From Sphaeramia orbicularis (taxonomy: Eukaryota > Chordata > Actinopteri > Kurtiformes > Apogonidae): DNA of 64,000 nucleotides. Every line of letters starts with the position of its first letter. The stretch's first letter is position 1. A program made the translations under genes and the position numbers. Location of the stretch: positions 22,088,588 to 22,152,587 of the forward strand of contig NC_043966.1 of the NCBI RefSeq assembly GCF_902148855.1, written 5' to 3'. Below the pieces are notes generated by a model. It did not search any database. It was not told where the DNA came from and saw only the letters and a program-made list of their open reading frames with translations. Of this stretch, positions 52,914 to 64,000 are shown in pieces.

Positions 52914-53841
52914 ATGTGGTATGAAATATTGCCCGGCTTTGCCGTCATGACCGTTTGTATGATGATTCCTGGCATCGCTACGGCTCAGATCCATAAGTTC
53001 ACCAACGCAAGGAAGGTAGGATGCTACCTGCTAATGTGGCTATGCTAACTGCCGTAAACGAGTCTGTCAGTGTTGGTTTAAGATGTTTGTTATAACGCTT
53101 TTACTTTCCCATACAGGAAAAGAGGGTCGCACGGTTTCCCTGGCAGTGGTATCTGATGGAGAGGGACAAGCGAGTGTCCGGAACAGGACAGCACATCGAA
53201 CCCAAGGTGAGTGTCCATGTGTGAATGATAACAAATGGACCTAACTTCAGCCCAACACAGGCTATATCTGGACACGAATTACTTCAAAGCTGTACTTAAC
53301 AATCAAATAATGACCTGAACGCATTCAAGAAGAAACCCTATATGACACAAAAATAATTTATGCAACGTAATGTGACATGTTCCGTCATTTTCAATGTAAT
53401 GAAGGTAAATATGGCCATCAGAGTAAATTAATTGACCATTTCACAAACACATCTCTGTTGCATTCAGTGACCCTGCAGTTCTCAGGTGTTAACAGTCCAC
53501 TGGCTGATCAGACTCATGTCATTTTAACATGAGCAGAGCTAAAAGAATTAGACGTGAGACATATACTAGACGAGAAATATCCCTGTAACCCCTGTTAAAA
53601 TGCTCTAACAGTCAGTACATGACACAAGTAGAGGATTAATCAGGTATAATAAACTTCTGTATAAATTTACCAAAGATCTGAAGACCTACTAGTTATGATT
53701 TCCATACAATTTTTAAGATTAAACTGGAATCAATATTTTATAAAGGTTTTGAAACTACTTTGTTTGCTATAAAGTATTTTTGAAAAGATTTGTAATAATT
53801 TCATGTCTTTGCTTCAACAGGGACTTGAGAACATCAACTGA
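52914..53841 (+). CDS. ndufa1: NADH dehydrogenase (ubiquinone) 1 alpha subcomplex subunit 1
   Basis: Three coding exons: 52914-53015, 53117-53206 and 53821-53841. They join in frame to 70 aa, the usual length. The start [20 protein letters not shown] holds the single N-terminal membrane helix (MWFE-type). [20 protein letters not shown] and RDKRVSG follow, and the C-terminus is KGLENIN. This small accessory subunit sits in the inner mitochondrial membrane and is needed for complex I assembly. The N-terminal helix serves as the targeting and anchoring segment, with no cleaved presequence. ATTAAA at 53886 is the nearest poly(A) signal. Confidence 0.97.
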
Positions 53842-53885
53842 ACTCGAAGACCTTCACAGACCTCCAATGTGTTTTGTTGTTGTAC

Positions 53886-53891
53886 ATTAAA
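53886..53891 (+). terminator. NDUFA1 poly(A) signal (ATTAAA variant)
   Basis: ATTAAA 45 bases past the NDUFA1 stop codon. A canonical AATAAA lies further on, near 54.04 kb. Confidence 0.5.
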
Positions 53892-55104
53892 AACTAAAGT
53901 TCTATTTAATTCTGCTGTTTGTTAATTTTTTTTTTACCACATCTTCTAAACTAGCGGTTGCTGTCATCAGAAACACCTTTGATAGTTTAAATCTTTTGTT
54001 CACGTGTTCCAGAAACAAAAGATAATGGTGAAAATTAAATAAATGCTTTATACCAGTGAGAATGACGTGGATTCATGGATGATGTGGTCGCACAAGTGAA
54101 AATCCTGCTTGATTTTTTTTTAAACTGGACATAACAGGCATCAGGTATCTTGAAGATCTTAATCACAGGAGATAAATCACCAAACCTATTAGGCTAAAAT
54201 TAACAGTATATACATCTTTCATAGCCATAAGATTTTTTTCCTCACATAGCTACCAAAGTTAAAATGCTGTCATAAAATCACATTTTTTGAATAATCAGGG
54301 TTCCCACACGTCCTGGAAAATGAGGAAAAAAAAGGTCAGATGTCCTGGAAATGGTTATCCTGGAAAATCATTTATCCTCCCCCCTGCCTTGTGTGCCTAA
54401 TCTGAAATGAAACAAAGGAAATTGTTTTTCAGTGATTTATTGAAACTATACAAATAGTTTTAGAGGAAGTGCAGGAGAAAAAGTAAGAAAGAGGAGAAAG
54501 TTGAGTTGGGAATTGCCAAGTTGAACATTGCAACTCCAGTTTGCTATGCTAATGAAGTGCTACGTTGTAATTTGTGGGTGTGTTTGCATTATTCTATGAT
54601 ACATTTGTCATAATTATTTTTCATAGATAAATTATACCCATAGACTGCACATGAAATGTCTGAGTAATAAACAGAAACAATTTGGGCAAATACAAGTTAC
54701 AACTTCAGAAAAGAATACTTCCAAAGAATGAGGACAGAGGAATGTATTAGTGTATGAGAACTTGTCTGTACCGGCTGGAAAAGTCCTGGAAAATAATTTC
54801 AGGGAAAGAGTGGGAATCCTAAATAATGAAGAAACATGCCTAGAAGCCAGAGTAAACTCACGCTAAAAAGGAAAAACAGTTGCATTAGTATGATTAAAAA
54901 TCAGCCAATCTGCAGTTTGCATGGGATATAACTACTAAAATGATAAACAAGAATGTAATGAATGTGTTCATATTTTTCCTTTGACAAGTTTCTCTAATCT
55001 TTGCTTTGCAGCCTTCTGCTTTTCATTTAAAATGTGTAGATCACCAAGACTAAAATAGTGAAATTGTGCAAAAAAATAAAGTAGGCCGAAGACAAATGTG
55101 AAGG
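53892..55104. other. NDUFA1-NKAP intergenic gap
   Basis: A tail-to-tail gap that is mostly AT-rich. It contains one hAT-like element (54297-54820). AKAP14, which lies near here in human, is not recognised. Confidence 0.5.
54297..54820. mobile_element. hAT-like non-autonomous element
   Basis: The left end AGGGTTCCCACACGTCCTGG and the complement of the right end (AGGATTCCCACTCTTTCCC) are imperfect inverted copies. GTCCTGGAAAAT-type words repeat inside. The flanking eight bases (GAATAATC and AAATAATG) match at six places, a possible decayed target duplication. No transposase frame. Confidence 0.65.
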
Positions 55105-55122
55105 ATGAAGTGATAAGGAAAA

Positions 55123-55128
55123 TTTATT
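55123..55128 (-). terminator. NKAP poly(A) signal
   Basis: AATAAA on the minus strand, about 245 bases past the NKAP stop codon. Confidence 0.7.
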
Positions 55129-55371
55129 TATGCTGTGAACATTTACAGAAGGTATTTAAGGTCACTACCGGAGGAACTTGTTCATATAGTGAATATTTAG
55201 GGACCAGCTTTCACTTATCATCCATTACAGTAGAGATCCTCCCTCTACACTGTACAGCCCACTGAAACAAAGTGTGGAAAATTAAAAAGTAAAACATTAC
55301 AACTCAAGTCACAAGATAAAATATAAATGAAAAGAATAATCTGAGGGAAGACTGGACTGAACTTGTGATGT

Positions 55372-59989
<4,618 letters not shown>

Positions 59990-60226
59990 AATAACTGACC
60001 GAAAACAACAGGACACAGAAAAACACAACGCTTTAGATTAAAATGAATTTAGAGTAAAATCAACAGAGAGAAACCTTCATGTTAATATGTACGCAATCAA
60101 AGCGTTTAATAACAGGAAGCCTCGAGGCGTCCGTTCTCGAATGTGATCCTCCTAAACATACCATGCACAAATGGTTCCGCTTCTGTTTTACATAGAGAGG
60201 GACAAAAAAAAAAAAAAAAAAAAAAA

Positions 60227-60257
<31 letters not shown>

Positions 60258-61125
60258 TGAACTCAGGTAAATACTACATACATAAATACAGATTTCAAAA
60301 TACTGTTCCGGTCTTCTCTCATTTTTGAACGATCTCTCATTGTTTTTAATGTCTTTAAAATTGGCTAAATAGCAGCCAATCGTAAGTTCAAGCAGTACAT
60401 AAAATGAGGAAAAAGAGAAAAACTAAAACCCGTAATGTCATGAATATGATGCATAAAATACAATGATATTCACTAAGAGTTAATGAACCAGTATGTACAA
60501 TTGATAATTTGAAGAAAAAAAAAAAAGAAAAAAAAAAAGACAGGACAACAAAACGTAAAAATAATAATAATCAAATAATAATGCTTATGCTGACAACATT
60601 TGTGTATTATAAATTACTCAGTGAACTTCGTTGTTTTGTTTTTTAGGTCAGGTTTTGATAGTCTGCGGGAATCTAACCTCCAGTATGTCCATCTTTACCC
60701 AGTACCAGAGCAGAGCCCCACAGTTAATAACACTGACAGGTTTTCAGGACTGTTATTGCAAAGGTGACAACAGCAGGTAACAGGACGGAAACACTTCACA
60801 ATATCTAACTCAAATAATGTCAAATTATAGCACTTTCTTGCACTATGAAGAATTCTACTGCGCCACATAAAATATCTTAATATAAAATATAAATATATAA
60901 TATAATATATAAAATATATTGATAAAAAGAAGCGAAAGCCCTACTGCTGTGAGTATCCGTGAGCGTCGACAGCGCTTCCTTGTGGTCGGTTTGTGAACTA
61001 CAGTGAGGTTGTGTCCGCAGCTGGCGGCAGGAGCTGTCTGTTAGCTTTTGTTTGTAGCCTGCTTAGGTACTACAGTCCATTTTAGCCCCGCTGCTTGGCC
61101 TTGGCAGAAAACATCAAAGTTGCAG
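59990..61125. promoter_or_regulatory. divergent NKAP / ZBTB33 upstream region with ZBTB33 leader exon
   Basis: NKAP reads left and ZBTB33 reads right. An A25(TAA)n simple repeat sits at 60204-60256. The ZBTB33 non-coding exon ends at donor TTGCAG|GTAAAA (61125/61126), with a GC-richer core at about 60955-61110. No other coding frame is supported. Confidence 0.5.
60204..60256 (+). repeat. A25(ATA/TAA)n simple repeat
   Basis: Twenty-five A followed by about nine TAA units. It could be the worn tail of a retroposed SINE, but no SINE body is recognised upstream. Confidence 0.85.
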
Positions 61126-62890
61126 GTAAAAAGTGATCACATTGAATGATTTTTGAAAGCTAAAAGCTACAGATTTGAGGAAATATGTATTTATGGTATG
61201 CTAACAACTTGCTAAATGCAGGCCGCGCCAACCGGTTTTTATTAAAGAGGAAGAAGGAAGCAGTTAGCATAGCTTACCTTTGTTTGCTACCACCGGCACT
61301 TTAGTAAACGTTTAAAAATATCACTACAGCGATTATATCAATGGTGAAGTAGCTATGACTCACATAATGATAAATAGCTGCTCTTCTTCGTGGCCGAAGT
61401 GTTGTACAGTTTATTTCCACATAGTTATTGCATCTTTGGAAAATAACTAAGCTAACGTTAGCTAAAGTAGGCTAACGTTATTCCTGTTACAGTGGGGTTG
61501 TCATAATTGTCTTGTGTAACATAAGCCTAATTGGTTCCATGAATGAAAAGGTTGATTTTAGCATTCATCCTTTTATCAGTTCATCTTTGCATTTAGTGAT
61601 AACCTATGTTTGGAATCTTTACAGTATTTTTCTAATTAGTTATTGCGAGATTACAAGACGCAAGTGTCTCAAACAGTACAGCCTAATACTAACAATAACT
61701 ACTGAGTTAAACCTTGCAGGTTTTCCACAGCTATTGAAGTAAATGAAACTTTCGATTGATGCCAGCTGTTCTTAGAGATGTCTGGACTTTTGTTGATTAT
61801 ATACAAATAACACTGCGAAGACTTTGAAATTTGAGTCATTTAGTTGTCTTACAGATACTTGCAATTAATATTTTCTATTCTGTGAACGTCATGCCATCAT
61901 TGTAGTATTAGTCTAATTGTAGTCTAATAATCCACACCCTTTATGAAGAGGAAGATAGATTTATTAGCTCAGAATTTTGAAACATGAAATCTGTTTTATT
62001 ATTCCTTTTACCTCTTTTTTTATGAATATGGCAGATATGACATAACTGTAATATACAAAGCCCTTTACTGAAATATTGCACCAAATATTGGTGTTAGTTT
62101 TCTATTGAACTCATAGCAGAAGGAAAATAGGCTACAATTAGATGTTGTCTTTAAAAAAGAGATAATGAAATGGTGGGAAAAAAATATGGCAATGACACTC
62201 AAATATTATTTCTGTTAGTTTCAATCATCTGTTTTTTATACAGTAGGTGTAAGGATGACAATTTTTACAATTATGCAAAATTGTCATGTTTGTTTTATAT
62301 ACTCGCCATATGGTATAATGTTATAAATGTGACAAGCTGATTTACAGATCCTCTGTCAGCATCAAGATGTGTTAGGACAGATTAACTTCACCTTGATCTG
62401 AAGCATTATTTGGACAGTGTTAAACTGCAAGAACTGCACCATTATGTTGATTTCATAATGGTGATAGCATTTCCTTTAGAGGAAATGTAGGTGCTTTTGA
62501 TTGATTGTGTACAATCGTATATGTCTCAAAGTGACACTATAATTTATATATTTGGTCACTGAAATTAATGATGTATCTACTGTTGCACTGACAAAATTAA
62601 GTTAATTATACTGTCTTTGAAACTTAGAATTCTTAACAGGCTGATTGCATTTTTTAGGATGAAAAAAGTTATTTTGTCATTCAGTGGAATCTTTAACTTT
62701 ACACATTGCTGAAAGGCTTAACTGTAGGTTTCATTTAAATACAGGCCCTCTGTGTGTATAAAAGTCAAGTTTTACTAAGCTATGTTGCAAATAAGATCTC
62801 TGCCTCAATATATAAATGTAAAGATTGAATTAATGAATTAATATAAGCTTGAATTATTAACTGTTCTTTTCTCCTCTTTGGTTTTTATAG
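61126..62890 (+). other. zbtb33: ZBTB33 intron 1
   Basis: AT-rich intron from donor GTAAAA at 61126 to acceptor TTTTTATAG at 62890. Near its start are TAGC/TAAC words, including the palindrome GCTAACGTTAGC (61451-61462). No further exon is recognised. Confidence 0.6.
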
Positions 62891-62892
62891 AC

Positions 62893-64000
62893 ATGCCAAG
62901 TCTTAAGCTGATATCTGCCACCGACACACAATATTCAACCGCTGTGTTGAAGTCCATGAATGAGCAGCGAAGTCATGGATTATTTTGTGACGTCACCATC
63001 ATCATACAGGACAAGAAGTTCAGAGCTCACAAAACCATCTTGTCTGCCTCAAGTACATACTTCCACCAGCTCTTCAGTGTGGCCGGACAGGTGATTGAGC
63101 TAAACTTCATGAGGGCAGAAATTTTTGAAGTGATTCTGAATTATATTTACAGTGGCAAGATTTTCAGAGCGCGATCAGACATCCTTGAAGAGCTCATAAA
63201 TGCTGGACAAATTCTGGGAGTGAAGTTCATTGCAAACCTGGCCACACCATTATCACAAGTTAAAGGTCTGCCTGGTTTATCAAAAGAGACAGAAAGTAAA
63301 AGTGACACATCCTCAGAGATGATGCCGATCATCACGGAGTCCTTCTCGATATCTACAGAAGAATTCAATCAGACTGTCACACCTGCAGGTAACGATGAGG
63401 ACTCTGACAGCGAAGTTATGTTTGTCTCAAAAACAGATGCTCAAACCAGAGCAGATCAGAAAAACAAACCTGGTGAAGTTATTGATTTAGACACTATAGA
63501 TTCAGAAAATGAATCATCAAAGCAAAATGAAAATGCAGCAAAAGAACAAGACAAATCCACAGCTGAAGTGAAAACACATCCTGCAAATAATCAGAGTGTC
63601 ACGAGTGCAAAACCCAGTTTAAAAGACAGCAGTCCTCTGCACAGTCCTGACAGCAGTTCCAATAACTTGTCTTCCCCTGCCAGAGTTTCCTCAGGAAGTG
63701 CTCCGACAACACCAGCCAGGCCAAGCAGTTTCACCCCTGAGCCCTCAAGTGCTTCACAGTCCGCTGACAACAGTGATATAATGGGAGTTCAAAAGAAGCA
63801 AGTTGCTGCTACAGCTCTGCAAGGAGATTCCAAAATAAGGCTCCTGGATGTGTCTGACAGCTCAGCAAATAGAAACAGCTCAGCAAATAGAACTAACATT
63901 CCCAAATCAGGCATAACAGCAAAAAAGACAGTTACTCTCCAAACAGCCACTGAAATTGACTCTATTTCTAAAGGCTGTAAAGTGTACGCAAATATCGGCG
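62893..64000 (+). CDS. zbtb33: Kaiso (ZBTB33), 5' part, cut by the window end
   Basis: An open frame from the ATG at 62893 (two bases into the exon) runs to the window end for 369 codons. The BTB/POZ domain is at about 1-120, with ISATDTQYSTAVLKSMNEQR, GLFCDVTIIIQDKKFRAHKT and SASSTYFHQLFSVAGQVIEL, all close to human Kaiso. MPIITESFSIS, a Ser/Thr/Pro-rich acidic linker and the Kaiso-specific TATEIDSISKGCKVYANIG follow at the cut. The three C2H2 fingers that read methyl-CpG or TCCTGCNA sites must lie beyond 64000. Kaiso is a p120-catenin-binding repressor. A six-residue SSANRN/SSANRT duplication lies at about 63864-63899. Whole coding region in one exon, as in mammals, is expected but not seen to its end. 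Confidence 0.96.
   Translation, partial: MPSLKLISATDTQYSTAVLKSMNEQRSHGLFCDVTIIIQDKKFRAHKTILSASSTYFHQLFSVAGQVIELNFMRAEIFEVILNYIYSGKIFRARSDILEELINAGQILGVKFIANLATPLSQVKGLPGLSKETESKSDTSSEMMPIITESFSISTEEFNQTVTPAGNDEDSDSEVMFVSKTDAQTRADQKNKPGEVIDLDTIDSENESSKQNENAAKEQDKSTAEVKTHPANNQSVTSAKPSLKDSSPLHSPDSSSNNLSSPARVSSGSAPTTPARPSSFTPEPSSASQSADNSDIMGVQKKQVAATALQGDSKIRLLDVSDSSANRNSSANRTNIPKSGITAKKTVTLQTATEIDSISKGCKVYANIG

Overview
This is a gene-dense piece of a vertebrate nuclear genome, almost certainly a ray-finned (probably spiny-rayed) fish. The genes are intron-split with GT-AG borders. The proteins match vertebrate families over their full length. Introns are short, and the transposon relics are the small hAT-like and piggyBac-like non-autonomous elements with terminal inverted repeats that are common in teleosts. 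All gene names below come from recognising translated exons; no database search was run.

The layout is the block that in humans lies at Xq24. Left to right it holds: an unrecognised small two-exon gene (+, about 4.66-5.40 kb); a candidate first coding exon of an unknown gene (-, 7.2 kb); tRNA-Glu(TTC) (-, 8.1 kb); UBE2A/RAD6 (+, 8.98-13.04 kb); NKRF (-, 13.1-18.9 kb); SEPTIN6 (-, about 20.8-37.8 kb); securin/PTTG1 (+, 38.6-42.26 kb); SOWAHD (+, 42.6-44.05 kb); RPL39 (-, 44.46-47.55 kb); UPF3B (-, 48.2-51.9 kb); NDUFA1 (+, 52.9-53.9 kb); NKAP (-, 55.1-60.0 kb); and the 5' part of ZBTB33/Kaiso (+, 61.0 kb to the window end, where it is cut). Compared with the human order as I remember it, securin is an addition between SEPTIN6 and SOWAHD, and RNF113A and AKAP14 are not seen between UPF3B and NKAP.

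These are housekeeping genes that do not form one pathway: ubiquitin conjugation in DNA repair (UBE2A), RNA-binding transcription and rRNA-processing control (NKRF), cytoskeleton (SEPTIN6), anaphase control (securin), ribosome (RPL39), nonsense-mediated decay (UPF3B), respiratory complex I (NDUFA1), splicing and Notch repression (NKAP), and methyl-CpG/Kaiso-site repression (ZBTB33). Many pairs are head-to-head (SEPTIN6/securin, UPF3B/NDUFA1, NKAP/ZBTB33) or tail-to-tail (UBE2A/NKRF, SOWAHD/RPL39), with compact promoters.

The points most worth a second look are: the unrecognised two-exon small gene with a CRE and an RFX-like X-box at its start; securin with a degenerate KEN box (QEN) but an intact D-box; a SEPTIN6 stop codon embedded in a perfect splice donor, giving two C-termini; a fold-back transposon placed in the 3' UTR of NKRF, itself a double-stranded-RNA-binding protein; a GC-AG intron in UPF3B exactly where human has a cassette exon; a glutamine tract in NKRF; and TAGC/TAAC-type word clusters beside most of the promoters.
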